Assembly: GCF_025231485.1 (NCBI RefSeq)
Contig: NZ_CP104003.1
Location: 1,612,001-1,676,000, forward strand
Direction: 5' to 3'
Source: Salinirubellus salinus
GTDB taxonomy: Archaea > Halobacteriota > Halobacteria > Halobacteriales > Haloarculaceae
DNA length: 64,000 nucleotides
Part shown: in pieces, positions 16,425-24,479 of the stretch
Layout: each line of letters opens with the position of its first letter
How positions within the stretch are numbered: the first letter of the stretch is position 1
Translations under genes and position numbers: made by a program
The notes under the pieces: generated by a model
Databases searched by the model: none
What the model saw: the letters and a program-made list of their open reading frames with translations, nothing else
What the model was told of the DNA's origin: nothing

Positions 16425-16934
16425 TCACGCTTCCTCGGCCAGCTGGACGCTCAGTCGCTCCTCGAGCGCGCTGATGAGCGACCCGCCGATGCCGGCCCGG
16501 TTCGCCCGGCCCTGCTCGACGGCGAGGATGTCGGCCTCGTCGACGCCCATCTCGCCGGCGAGTTCGTCCGCCTGCAGCCCCGCCTCCTGCCGGGCCGCCT
16601 CCAGTCGCTCGCCGTAGCCACGGACGAGGTACGGGAGCGGGTCGTCGTCGTAGTCGGTACCGTGTTCCTCCCAGTGCTTGGAGTCACCCTTCTGGGCGTC
16701 GCTGAGCTTCGCGATGTTCTGGGCGGCGCGCTTCTTCCGGTTCGGTTCGCTCTCGTCGCGGCTCCCGCTGCTCCGCGAGCGCTCCTCCTCGTCGCCGTGC
16801 CGCGCACACTCCGCACAGACCTGGAGTTTCGCGCCGGCGACGTTCGCCGTCCGCAGGTCGCGTCCCTCCGCGCCGCAGAGTTCGCAGGCACCGCCGGAGT
16901 CGCCACCGATACCCCCGGTCGAGTACTTCGCCAT
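16425..16934 (-). CDS. MBF1-like multiprotein bridging factor (Zn ribbon plus HTH)
   Basis: A 169-residue transcription-associated protein. It starts MAKYSTGGIGGDSGG and then has a zinc ribbon, CELC…CAEC (about residues 17-45), a charged linker, and a C-terminal Cro/XRE helix-turn-helix (RLEAARQEAGLQADELAGEM and DEADILAVEQGRA). That order is the archaeal MBF1 architecture, although the linker here is long and the start motif differs somewhat from the classic form. ATG 16934 is chosen because the in-frame upstream ATG adds ten residues without homology. It probably acts as a coactivator or stress-linked regulator; targets are unknown. Confidence 0.85.
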   Translation of the reverse strand: MAKYSTGGIGGDSGGACELCGAEGRDLRTANVAGAKLQVCAECARHGDEEERSRSSGSRDESEPNRKKRAAQNIAKLSDAQKGDSKHWEEHGTDYDDDPLPYLVRGYGERLEAARQEAGLQADELAGEMGVDEADILAVEQGRANRAGIGGSLISALEERLSVQLAEEA

Positions 16935-17021
16935 GCCACGCAAGAGTCGGTACTGACACTTCAACCCCGCGTTCGTCCGAGAAACCGCACCCGCGCCGGG
17001 AGCGAGGTCTAGTCGGCCCTG

Positions 17022-18092
17022 TCAGATGCCAGCCGTGAACGGCTCGAACTCGTCGATACGCGCGGCGAGCGTGCCCTTCAACTGCGCCACCTCGTCGAGG
17101 TCGGTCCAGTCGATCACCTCGACGGGCGTGTGCATGTAGCGGTTCGGCAGCCCGATGTCGAGCGTCGGCGTACCGCCACGTGAGGTGTAGAACGCGACGG
17201 CGTCCGTCCCGCCGGGGCCGCCCGAGGCGGCGAGCTGGACGTCGATGCCCTCGTCGCCGGCGACCTGCCGACCTGCCGCGACCAGTTGCGGGTGGTTCTG
17301 GGTGCCGCGGGCGATGACCGGGCCGCCCCCGAGGTCGTGCGGCGTCGTCTTGTCCTGCGGCGCGCCGGGGTAGTCGAGCGCGTGACACACGTCCGTCGCG
17401 ATCATCACGTCCGGGTCGAGGTCGAACCCGACCATCGTCGCCCCGCGCAGGCCGACCTCCTCCTGCACCGTCGAGACGGCGTAGACGGTGGCCTCGGCGC
17501 CAGCCTCCACCGCTCGGCGGAACCCCTCGGCGGCGGCCCACGTCCCGGTCCGGTTGTCCATCCCGCGGGCGGCCACCCGGTCGCCCTCAAGTTCCTGCAC
17601 GTCCGAACTGAAGGTGATCGGGTCACCCACCTCGACGAGTTCCTCGGCGGCCTCGCCGTCCGCAGCGCCAACGTCGACGAACATGTCGGTCACCTCGGGC
17701 TGTTTCCCGTTCTCGTCGTCCGGGTCCCGGAGGTGGATGGCGTCCTGCCCGACGACGCCGGGGAGCGGGCCGTCGCTCGTGTGGACGGTGACGTGCTGGC
17801 CCCGCGTCACCGTCTTGTCGGCCCCGCCGATACGAGAGAGCTTGAGGAAGCCCTCCTCGGTCACGTCGCGGACCATCAGCCCGATCTCGTCGCCGTGGCC
17901 GGCCAGCGCCACCTCGGTGTCGCTGTCGCCGCCCTCGTAGACGGCGACGGCGTTGCCGTAGGCGTCGGTGTGGACCTCGTCGGCGTACGGTTCGACGTAC
18001 TCGAGCCACACCTTCTGGCCCGGCGCCTCGAACCCCGACGGCGATGGCGTCGTCAACAGGTCGTAGAGGAACTGTCGTTGCGCGTCGTCCAT
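17022..18092 (-). CDS. M42 family aminopeptidase / endoglucanase-like metallopeptidase
   Basis: Dinuclear-metal aminopeptidase (TET-type assembly likely), 356 residues. Metal ligands and catalytic residues are in AGHGDEIGLMV (His, plus following Asp/Glu), ARGMDNRTGTW (bridging Asp), VQEEVGLRGA (Glu pair: base and ligand), IATDVCHA (Asp) and NRYMHTPVEV (His). It begins MDDAQRQFLYDLLTTPSPSG, the usual N-terminus; upstream in-frame sequence up to 18341 is antisense to the next gene and not part of it. Likely role: trimming peptides released by the proteasome. Confidence 0.92.
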   Translation of the reverse strand: MDDAQRQFLYDLLTTPSPSGFEAPGQKVWLEYVEPYADEVHTDAYGNAVAVYEGGDSDTEVALAGHGDEIGLMVRDVTEEGFLKLSRIGGADKTVTRGQHVTVHTSDGPLPGVVGQDAIHLRDPDDENGKQPEVTDMFVDVGAADGEAAEELVEVGDPITFSSDVQELEGDRVAARGMDNRTGTWAAAEGFRRAVEAGAEATVYAVSTVQEEVGLRGATMVGFDLDPDVMIATDVCHALDYPGAPQDKTTPHDLGGGPVIARGTQNHPQLVAAGRQVAGDEGIDVQLAASGGPGGTDAVAFYTSRGGTPTLDIGLPNRYMHTPVEVIDWTDLDEVAQLKGTLAARIDEFEPFTAGI

Positions 18093-18186
18093 ATCTCGGT
18101 TCACGGTTGCGACGCCTTTCAATACCGCGGAATGCCCGCCCCTCGGCGCCCGAACCGATAAGCCCCCGGCCGTCGACTGCCCGGAT

Positions 18187-18486
18187 ATGGAACTCACCCT
18201 GCTGAAACTGAACGTGGACGGGTCGACGTTCACCGCGAACGCCCCCTTCTCGGGGGAGGACAGCGATGCCGACGCGACCGACGAGACCGACGTCACGGTC
18301 GGCGAGGACGTGCGCGAGGGCGACGAGGAGGGCCGGGGCAAGGCACCGTTCGTCGCCGCCGTCGTCGGTCTCCTGTTCCTGCTCGGGGCAGCCGTCGTCG
18401 CCCGGCGCTACCTCGCGGAGGACGGCCTCGACGGCGCCGACGTGGAGATAACGGAGGCGGTGGCGGGCGAACTCGGCGAGGAGTAG
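18187..18486 (+). CDS. Small single-helix membrane protein
   Basis: A 99-residue protein of unknown function. It starts MELTLLKLNVDGSTFTANAP, a conserved-looking N-terminus, then a very acidic stretch (about residues 24-50), one hydrophobic helix (about 53-75, APFVAAVVGLLFLLGAAVVA) and a short acidic tail. I recognise the N-terminus as recurrent in haloarchaea without a known role. Its last 79 bases overlap the end of a gene on the other strand. Confidence 0.65.
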   Translation: MELTLLKLNVDGSTFTANAPFSGEDSDADATDETDVTVGEDVREGDEEGRGKAPFVAAVVGLLFLLGAAVVARRYLAEDGLDGADVEITEAVAGELGEE

Positions 18487-18713
18487 CCGCCCGCACACGC
18501 CGCACAGACCCGGCGGGTGGTGTAGCCCTCCTCGGGGGTGAACGTCGTCACCCGGGTCGTCCCGGCCGACCCGCCGCGGGAACCACACGACGAACAGGTC
18601 CCGGTATCGACCACGCCACGGCGACTCACCACGAGCGGCAACAGCCCAACGGTGATGCAGACGAACACCAGCAGCGCCGAGGCGGTCGCCACGGCCCGAG
18701 CGTGCGATCTCAT
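18408..18713 (-). CDS. Membrane-anchored zinc-ribbon-like protein, overlapping
   Basis: A 101-residue protein with an N-terminal hydrophobic helix (ASALLVFVCITVGLLPLVVS, about residues 11-30) followed by two CxxC pairs, CSSCGSRGG and VCAACAGG, about 30 residues apart with RVTTFTPEEGYTTRR between them. This is a plausible membrane-tethered zinc ribbon. The last 25 or so residues are Ser/Pro-rich and are antisense to the coding part of the neighbouring gene, so the true 3' end may have been lost and the tail may be read-through. An AT-rich promoter-like region precedes the start. Confidence 0.55.
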   Translation of the reverse strand: MRSHARAVATASALLVFVCITVGLLPLVVSRRGVVDTGTCSSCGSRGGSAGTTRVTTFTPEEGYTTRRVCAACAGGYSSPSSPATASVISTSAPSRPSSAR

Positions 18714-18750
18714 ACCACAGACGAGTGAGTCGCACCACCAAATAATTGCG

Positions 18751-18780
18751 TGCTAGTACTAAACAGTAATAAAAGACTAA
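18751..18780 (-). terminator. T-rich 3' end of the esterase gene
   Basis: About 15 bases after the stop of the gene ending at 18794 the minus strand has the pyrimidine/AT run TCTTTTATTACTGTTTAG, in an otherwise GC-rich area. This is typical for archaeal termination, and the same AT-rich stretch probably serves the promoter of the downstream zinc-ribbon gene. Confidence 0.4.
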
Positions 18781-18793
18781 CAGTCGGGAGTGG

Positions 18794-19450
18794 TCAGCCG
18801 ACCAGCGCCGCGACCAGGTCCCGCACCGCCGCGAGTTCGTCGTCGTTGACCGTGTGGCCCATCCCCTCGTAGATGCGCTCGTCCACCTCGCAGCCGAGCG
18901 ACTCGAACACTTGCCGGGTCTCGTGGACGCGCTCCTCCGGGATGTGCGGGTCGCGGTCGGAGCAGCCGAGGAAGACGGGGGTGCCGTCCATCTCGCCCTC
19001 GTACGCGTCCTCGTCGATATCGCTCCCGATGAGGCCACCAGAGAGCGCCGCGACCCCGCCGTAGCGCTGGGGGTTTCGAGCGGCGAACTCGGTGGCGAGA
19101 CAGCCACCCTGCGAGAACCCCATCAGGACCGTCCGCTCGGCCGGGACGCCGGCGTCCCGCAGGTCCTCGAGGATGGCCGCGAGTACCCCGAGCCCGGACG
19201 AGCGGCCGGGCTCGTTCTGCTCGACGGGTGCGAGGAACGAGTTGGGGTACCAGGTGCGGGCGGCCGCCTGCGGGGCGACGTAGACGACGTCCTCGATACC
19301 GATGTCGCTCGACATCGCGAGGATGCTCTGGGCGGTGGCGCCGCGGCCGTGGACCATCACCACGGCCGCCTCGGCCTCCGCGGGTGGTACGCCAGCCATC
19401 GGTCGGTCCTGCCCAGCGTGTGGGTCGTCCCCGGCGTGGCCGAGGCTCAT
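18794..19450 (-). CDS. Phospholipase/carboxylesterase family hydrolase
   Basis: An alpha/beta hydrolase of the acyl-protein-thioesterase/carboxylesterase group, 218 residues. The first strand is AVVMVHGRGATAQS, the nucleophile elbow is GFSQGG (about residue 112), the acid is probably the Asp in LGCSDRDPHIPEERV, and the base is the His in EGMGHTV. Start ATG 19450 gives MSLGHAGDDPHAGQD; an earlier in-frame start adds 37 low-complexity residues. The gene stands alone and the natural substrate is unknown. Confidence 0.87.
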   Translation of the reverse strand: MSLGHAGDDPHAGQDRPMAGVPPAEAEAAVVMVHGRGATAQSILAMSSDIGIEDVVYVAPQAAARTWYPNSFLAPVEQNEPGRSSGLGVLAAILEDLRDAGVPAERTVLMGFSQGGCLATEFAARNPQRYGGVAALSGGLIGSDIDEDAYEGEMDGTPVFLGCSDRDPHIPEERVHETRQVFESLGCEVDERIYEGMGHTVNDDELAAVRDLVAALVG

Positions 19451-19632
19451 CGGCCCACCCGGGTGCGGACGGTGGGCGCGCGGTCCGGATGGCGGTGGGC
19501 GTCGGTGTTTCGGGTCACTGTCCGACGTAGGGCGCGCCGCCGGATGAACGTTCGCGGGCACGGCCGTCAGCGGGTGACACCGGCGTCACTGGGAGACGGA
19601 AGGGCTTTGCACACGCCTCCGCTATTCGTGGT

Positions 19633-20583
19633 GTGAGTCTCTTTCGCGTGGTCCGTGCGGTCGCCGACGCCTCCGGCGAGGGCGCCGTCGACTGGCGTGC
19701 CGTCTCGGAGGCTGCCAAGGCCGCCACCAGTCCGGGGTCGCTCGCGCTGACCGACGAGCAGCGGGCGGGGTACGCCCGCGACGTCGAGGACGCCCGTGAC
19801 CGGGTCCGGACGGTCACGGGCATCGGCTTCGACCTCCCCGAGACCGTCGAGGTACAGCACCGCCACCACTGGATCGACGCCAACGTCGCCACGTTCGAAC
19901 GAGTGATGGAGCCCCTCGCCGACGAGGTCGGTCCGCTCCCCGGTCTCGCGCGGTCGATGAACAGCGGGACGATGGCCATCTCACTGGCCTTCCTCGCGAA
20001 CAACGTCCTCGGGCAGTACGACCCCCTCCTGCTGGCGGAGGGTGAGCCACACAAGCTCTACTTCGTGCACCCGAACATCGAGAAGGTGGCCCGGAGCTTG
20101 CGGGTCGACGCGCCCCGGTTTCGCCGCTGGATCGCCTTCCACGAGGTGACCCACGCGGCCGAGTTCGGTGCGGCGCCGTGGCTCCCCGGCAGACTGGAGG
20201 CCGCGATGCAGGAGGCCATCGAGGGACTCGGCGAGGGCAAACTGGACCGCGAGGCGATGCGCGAACTCGACACCACCATGACCGCCGTGGAGGGCTACGC
20301 CGAACTCGTGATGGACCGCGCGTTCGACGGCGAGTACGCCGACCTCCGCGCGAAGCTCGAGGCACGACGCCGTGGCCGCGGCCCCATCGCCCGCCTGATG
20401 CGCCGGTTCCTCGGCCTCGGCATGAAGCGCCAGCAGTACGAGCGCGGCAAGGCCTTCTTCGACGCCGTCGCCGACGCGCGCGGCGTCGAGGCCGCGAGCG
20501 TCGTCTGGTCGGACCCGGAGTTCCTGCCGACGAGCGAGGAACTGGACGACCCGTCGCGGTGGCTGGCGCGGGTCCCGGTGTAG
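19633..20583 (+). CDS. Zinc-dependent metalloprotease-like protein (DUF2342, F420-associated)
   Basis: A 316-residue protein of the zincin-like DUF2342 family, often annotated as coenzyme F420 biosynthesis-associated. The zinc motif is FHEVTHAAEFGAAPWLPGR (HExxH, about residue 170), followed by the conserved EGYAELVMD segment, whose Glu would be the third ligand. The N-terminal half has the family signature QHRHHWIDANVATFERVMEP and MNSGTMAISLAFLANNVLGQ. The start is GTG 19633. No F420 biosynthesis gene is nearby, so the link to F420 rests on family annotation only; proteolytic activity is inferred from the HExxH motif. Confidence 0.88.
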   Translation: MSLFRVVRAVADASGEGAVDWRAVSEAAKAATSPGSLALTDEQRAGYARDVEDARDRVRTVTGIGFDLPETVEVQHRHHWIDANVATFERVMEPLADEVGPLPGLARSMNSGTMAISLAFLANNVLGQYDPLLLAEGEPHKLYFVHPNIEKVARSLRVDAPRFRRWIAFHEVTHAAEFGAAPWLPGRLEAAMQEAIEGLGEGKLDREAMRELDTTMTAVEGYAELVMDRAFDGEYADLRAKLEARRRGRGPIARLMRRFLGLGMKRQQYERGKAFFDAVADARGVEAASVVWSDPEFLPTSEELDDPSRWLARVPV

Positions 20584-20743
20584 ACGCGACGACACCGTTC
20601 TCGGCGTGCTCGACCGCCGAGCGACGGCCCCAGCCCTCGTCGGCGGCTCCCGGTTCCGTATCGCCACATACGGTTCATGTCGCTGTGACCTCCGGACCGA
20701 GCGAAACGGGGGTTTCATGCCCGAGGGTCTCTCACTCCCGCGC

Positions 20744-20911
20744 ATGAGCCTCGAACTCGAGCACGAGTGCCCCGAGTGCGGCGAGACGCGCACGTTCTGG
20801 AAGGTGGCCAGCATGGAGGTCCACCTCGGGACCAAGATGAAGTGGGACTGCCCGGAGTGCGACTACGGCTTCGTCCAGATCGACGGCAACGTCGACTCCT
20901 CTGCGGTCTGA
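20744..20911 (+). CDS. Small zinc beta-ribbon protein (DUF7838-like)
   Basis: A 55-residue protein of the short haloarchaeal zinc ribbon type: MSLELEHECPECGETRTFWK, then HLGTKMKWDCPECDYGFVQI, giving two CPEC knuckles 29 residues apart. The function of such proteins is unknown; single-ribbon proteins often bind nucleic acid or other proteins. ATG 20744 is chosen because relatives start MSLELEH; an ATG nine codons earlier is possible. Confidence 0.8.
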   Translation: MSLELEHECPECGETRTFWKVASMEVHLGTKMKWDCPECDYGFVQIDGNVDSSAV

Positions 20912-21000
20912 CCCCCGCATCGGACCTTCCTCACGTGGTGACAGCGGCACCCCTCGCCGCTTCGCCCAGGCCTACCCCTCGGCCAGTCCAACGACCCCCG

Positions 21001-22017
21001 ATGACCGACCAGATGCGCGCGGTCGAAGTTGCAGCGGCCGGCGAACCGTTCGAACTCGTCGAGCGTCCCGTCCCGGAACCCGACGAGGACGAGGTCAGAG
21101 TGGCGGTCGAGGCCTGCGGAATCTGTCACAGCGACGCCTTCGTCAAGGAGGGGACCTACCCGGGCGTCTCGTACCCCCGGACCCCCGGCCACGAGATCGC
21201 AGGGCGCGTGGACGCCGTCGGCGCGGACGTCGACCACTGGGACGAGGGCGACCGCGTCGGCGTCGGCTGGCACGGCGGGCACTGCTTCACCTGCGATGCC
21301 TGTCGCCGTGGCGACTTCCAGGGGTGTGAGAACGCCGGTATCACCGGCCTCACGTTCGACGGCGGCTACGCGGAGTACGCGACGGTCCCCGCCGAAGCGG
21401 TCGGCGCCATCCCCGAGGGGCTCGACGCCGTGGACGCGGCCCCGCTACTCTGTGCCGGCATCACGACGTTCAACGCGCTGCGGAACACCGACGCCCGCCC
21501 GGGTGACCTCGTCGCGGTACAGGGCGTGGGGGGCCTCGGTCACCTCGCCATTCAGTACGCCCACGCGGCCGGGTTCGAGACGGTGGCGCTCTCACGCTCT
21601 CCGGACAAGGAGGAGCTGGCCCTCGACCTCGGCGCCGACCACTTCGTCGACACGAGCGAGACGGATGCCGGCGAGGCACTGCAGTCGATGGGTGGCGCGC
21701 GGGTGGTGCTGGCCACCGCTCCCGCGGCGGACGCCATCGCCAGCGCGGTCGGTGGGCTGGGCCGCGACGGTGAGGTCGTGGTCGTCGGCGTCCCGGGCGA
21801 CGAAGTACCCGTCGACGCCGGCCACCTCGTCGGGACCCGCGGCGCCGTGAAGGGGTGGTCCTCCGGCCACGCGAAGGACTGGGAGGATACCCTCGAGTTC
21901 AGCGACCTCCGGGACGTGACCCCCGAGGTCGAGACCTATCCGCTGGCGGAGGTCGACGTGGCGTACGACCGGATGATGCAGAACGAAGCGCGGTTCCGGG
22001 TCGTCCTGGAGCCGTAA
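21001..22017 (+). CDS. Zinc-dependent alcohol dehydrogenase (MDR family)
   Basis: NAD(P)-dependent medium-chain dehydrogenase, 338 residues. The catalytic zinc site includes CGICHSDAF and the GHE of TPGHEIAGRV; the structural zinc is bound by CFTCDACRRGDFQGCEN. The Rossmann fold begins at QGVGGLGHLAIQYA (about residue 170). The structure matches the AdhA/AdhP group acting on primary alcohols. ATG 21001 is the first start giving the family N-terminus. It stands alone; cofactor preference is not clear, although SRSPDKEELA after beta-2 lacks a conserved Asp and may favour NADP. Confidence 0.92.
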   Translation: MTDQMRAVEVAAAGEPFELVERPVPEPDEDEVRVAVEACGICHSDAFVKEGTYPGVSYPRTPGHEIAGRVDAVGADVDHWDEGDRVGVGWHGGHCFTCDACRRGDFQGCENAGITGLTFDGGYAEYATVPAEAVGAIPEGLDAVDAAPLLCAGITTFNALRNTDARPGDLVAVQGVGGLGHLAIQYAHAAGFETVALSRSPDKEELALDLGADHFVDTSETDAGEALQSMGGARVVLATAPAADAIASAVGGLGRDGEVVVVGVPGDEVPVDAGHLVGTRGAVKGWSSGHAKDWEDTLEFSDLRDVTPEVETYPLAEVDVAYDRMMQNEARFRVVLEP

Positions 22018-22240
22018 CGCGACCCGTCGGCTCGGGCCGATTCTCCCGACTCTCCCCCGCTCGTGAGCGCTGGGCCCCCGAGCAGGGGCGCTCGTACTCG
22101 ACTGATAAATCGCATGGCGCGATAGGAAATCGGCGTCTCCGGCGAGTCGGTCGCTCGGAGTAGACCGGCGCGAGCGTGCCGCTCGCGTCCGAAACCGTGG
22201 GCCGGGCGATTCGGTCCGACTCCGTCGACCAGCCCAACGG

Positions 22241-22831
22241 CTACGCGGGCGTGTCGAGAGCCGAGGCGGTCGAGTCTGCCGTCGTCTCCGTCGTGTTGTC
22301 GGTTGTCGAGGGACTCGTCTCCGGAGTCTTCCCCGCACTCGCGCAGAGGACCGTCACGGTGTAGTCGATGGTCCCGTGGAAACCACCGTCCGTCCCGTCG
22401 ACCACGACGGTCAGGTCGACTTCGTGGTGACTCCGCCCCGACCGCTGCCCGCAGTCGACGGTACCGCTCACCAGCCCCGTCCGCCGGGGTGCTACGTGCG
22501 TCGTGCTCACGGCGGACACGTCTGGCGACGTCCCGTCCGGGACCCTCGCCGTCACGCGCAGCGTCGTGTCGCCGAAGCGGTTGTAGACGCCGAACAGTGC
22601 GACGCGCTGGTTCTCGACCGTGACCGGTTCCTCGCGGGGACTCCACTCGGCGGGCCAGTCGGGTCGCGTCCCCTGCGAGCCGGGGTCGGCGAGGCCGACG
22701 AACGCGTCCTCGTGGTCGACGACGGCCACCGACACCCCACGGTCTAGCTCCGCCGCGCTGAACCCGCCGGTCCCGAACGCCAGCGCGAGCGCCGCGAACG
22801 TCGCCACCAGGAGCCAGACGCGCCGGTCCAT
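22241..22831 (-). CDS. Predicted secreted/anchored protein, coupled to the regulator
   Basis: A 196-residue protein with an N-terminal signal or anchor helix (MDRRVWLLVATFAALALAFG) followed by an exported-looking beta-rich domain (VSVAVVDHEDAFVGL, VTVENQRVALFGVYNRFGDT and DLTVVVDGTDG segments) with two cysteines that could form a disulfide, and a Ser/Thr-rich low-complexity C-terminus. VALFGVYNRF followed by strand-rich text resembles small envelope proteins found beside TasA/DUF1102-type genes, but I cannot assign a family. It begins immediately after the stop of the DUF7344-like regulator, so the two form an operon. Confidence 0.7.
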   Translation of the reverse strand: MDRRVWLLVATFAALALAFGTGGFSAAELDRGVSVAVVDHEDAFVGLADPGSQGTRPDWPAEWSPREEPVTVENQRVALFGVYNRFGDTTLRVTARVPDGTSPDVSAVSTTHVAPRRTGLVSGTVDCGQRSGRSHHEVDLTVVVDGTDGGFHGTIDYTVTVLCASAGKTPETSPSTTDNTTETTADSTASALDTPA

Positions 22832-23425
22832 CTACTCACCTCGCAGTTCGGGTGGTCGTTCGTGGCCGCCGAGCAGGCTCTCGTGCTGGTAGTAGTAGTT
22901 CGCGGCCGCGCTCACGAGGAACGCGACGACGGCGAAGATGCCCACTCCGACGCCCGAGAGCGCACCGAACGGTGTCACGCCGAGCGCGACGGCCACGAGC
23001 ACGGCCAGCGACACCCCACCGAGCGCGAGGTAGTACTCGCTCCACGGGATGTCCGCGCCGGGGACGACCTCGAGGTAGATATCGAGTTCGTCCGCGCGGT
23101 CGGTCAGTTCGACCTCTCGGCGCTCTACCTCCACGACGCCCGTCTCCTCCAGTTCGGGGACGTGCGTCTGCTGGAGCGCGTTGTACACCCGGCGGCGCTG
23201 TTTCGAGGTCACCTCCTCGACCGACACCTCGTTCTCCCACGCGGCGACCTGCGTCGCGAGGTTCCCCACGTCCACCGCCCCCTCGCGGTGCTTGAGGTGG
23301 TGGAGGGCGAACCGGCGCCGCCGGTTGCGCAGGATGTGGAACAGCTCGTCACGGTCGATCCCGTCCGGTTCCTCCGGCTGACTGTCCGGCTTCGGGCCGA
23401 CCGACTGTGATTTCGTCGTACTCAA
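22832..23425 (-). CDS. Membrane-bound winged-helix regulator (DUF7344-like)
   Basis: A 197-residue protein: an N-terminal ArsR-like/DUF7344 winged helix (about residues 25-110; DELFHILRNRRRRFALHHLK, EEVTSKQRRRVYNALQQTHV and PELEETGVVEVERREVELT) followed by two hydrophobic helices (about 133-178) and an acidic end. Such haloarchaeal proteins are thought to be DNA-binding regulators anchored in the membrane. It starts with TTG, supported by a strong Shine-Dalgarno. A perfect palindrome lies 26 bases upstream of the start, the likely operator. The coupled downstream gene is exported. Its natural target may be the divergent secretion-related cluster to the right. Confidence 0.82.
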   Translation of the reverse strand: MSTTKSQSVGPKPDSQPEEPDGIDRDELFHILRNRRRRFALHHLKHREGAVDVGNLATQVAAWENEVSVEEVTSKQRRRVYNALQQTHVPELEETGVVEVERREVELTDRADELDIYLEVVPGADIPWSEYYLALGGVSLAVLVAVALGVTPFGALSGVGVGIFAVVAFLVSAAANYYYQHESLLGGHERPPELRGE

Positions 23426-23430
23426 TCTAC

Positions 23431-23439
23431 TCTCCCCCC
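23431..23439 (-). promoter_or_regulatory. Shine-Dalgarno supporting a TTG start
   Basis: GGGGGGAGA on the minus strand lies five bases before TTG 23425. No ATG or GTG is near, so this element decides the start of the regulator. Confidence 0.5.
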
Positions 23440-23450
23440 TTTCGGGCCGC

Positions 23451-23471
23451 GTCAGACAATCATTGTCTGAC
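23451..23471. promoter_or_regulatory. Perfect 21-bp palindrome, probable operator
   Basis: The arm GTCAGACAAT is followed by one central C and then its exact reverse complement. It lies 26-46 bases upstream of the regulator start, overlapping the position expected for its promoter. A winged-helix dimer would bind such a site, so autoregulation is a reasonable inference. Confidence 0.65.
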
Positions 23472-23753
23472 TTACACCTTGAATCTACGGTTGGCTTTCA
23501 CGGGGCAAAGAAAGTAACAAACGATTATCACTCGCATAACGGACAGTAAGTCGGTCCTTGTGGGGGATTCAGGGTCGCGTTGTGGTGCCGATTCGGGTAT
23601 CACAACCGGGGCATGAGGCCCCAGCACTCGGGCTCAATCGGGGGCAGTGGGCCCCTCAATCTGCTCATGTAAACGGGGGTAGGGTGGAATGGATGGGATG
23701 TCGCGTGCCTCCCGGCGTGGGAGGTGTGGGATGCAACCAAGGTGAAATCGACA

Positions 23754-24371
23754 ATGGTGAAACGACGCAAGGTTCTGATCGGTGCGGGAGCATTGTTCGC
23801 TGGAAGTTCGGCTGCGGTTGGGACGGGCGCTCTGTCTCAGGCGTCTGTCGACAGAGGGATTAGTGGCCGTATCGCGAACGACACGAACGGCTACGTCAGC
23901 CTCAAGAAGGGATTCGACAACGGTGATCACGTCAGCTTCGGCGAGGGGGGCGAGCTGTCGCTCAACTTCGGCAACCTAGGTGCCGACGGGGCTGGCCTGA
24001 ATGCCGACTCAATCAACTACTTCGACTCGGTCTTCCGCGTGGAGATCAACGACGACGACGAGGGGCCCACTGGGGAGTACCAGAGCGAAGACGGTGAACC
24101 GACAATGAACGAGCCAGAGAACTACTACTTCTGGGTCACCGAGAACCTCGGACAGTACAACGATAACATCGACTTCTATCGCGCGGGGGGACGACAGAGC
24201 TCTATCGTCGGACCAGAGAACGCTCAGCAGCCGAACTCAGACAACGCGGGCTTCTGGGTCGGAGTCTGTATCGATCTCGACGACGAGGGCTTCGATGCTG
24301 GGGATGCGTTCGATATAGAGGACGCCTTCACGGTCCACGTCTCTGACAAGCCACCCGAGACCGATAGCTGA
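23754..24371 (+). CDS. Secreted DUF1102-type protein (TasA/CalY-like candidate)
   Basis: A 205-residue exported protein. The N-terminus MVKRRKVLIGAGALFAGSSA is a signal sequence with GTGALSQASVDRG near the cleavage region, the hallmark order of haloarchaeal DUF1102 proteins, followed by a beta-rich acidic domain (RIANDTNGYVSLKKGFDN and ELSLNFGNLGADGAGL) with ENYYFWVTENL and FWVGVCIDLDD segments. It is followed by a dedicated signal peptidase gene, as TasA is next to SipW in Bacillus. The start at 23754 is the MVKRRK Met; the in-frame ATG ten codons earlier is less likely. GC content is lower than in neighbours. Function is not established; matrix fibre subunit is an inference. Confidence 0.75.
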   Translation: MVKRRKVLIGAGALFAGSSAAVGTGALSQASVDRGISGRIANDTNGYVSLKKGFDNGDHVSFGEGGELSLNFGNLGADGAGLNADSINYFDSVFRVEINDDDEGPTGEYQSEDGEPTMNEPENYYFWVTENLGQYNDNIDFYRAGGRQSSIVGPENAQQPNSDNAGFWVGVCIDLDDEGFDAGDAFDIEDAFTVHVSDKPPETDS

Positions 24372-24404
24372 CCCATCCAGAAAGAGTCGGGAGCATCGCC
24401 GCAG

Positions 24405-24416
24405 TTTTTAATATAT
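24405..24416 (+). promoter_or_regulatory. TATA element before the signal peptidase gene
   Basis: TTTTTAATATAT, an unusually AT-rich run in this genome, lies about 65 bases before ATG 24480. Transcription would start near 24437, leaving a leader of about 40 bases. The run may also terminate the DUF1102 transcript. Confidence 0.5.
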
Positions 24417-24479
24417 GAGTAGTGATACTAGACATCAAGTAGACGACGCTCGTGTCTTAGACAATACGAGGACTTCCTG

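Larger units (their letters stand above)
23426..23753. other. Divergent intergenic region between regulator and DUF1102 gene
   Basis: I see no gene here. It contains the 21-bp palindrome, an AT-richer segment (about 23505-23545) that could hold divergent promoters, a short hairpin GGGGC/GCCCC at about 23610-23625, and a long leader-like stretch before the DUF1102 start. Confidence 0.6.

Noticed and set aside
20767-21000. Extended N-terminus of the alcohol dehydrogenase
   Set aside because: It overlaps the zinc beta-ribbon gene in another frame and has Arg/His-rich text unlike the family; ATG 21001 gives the family start.
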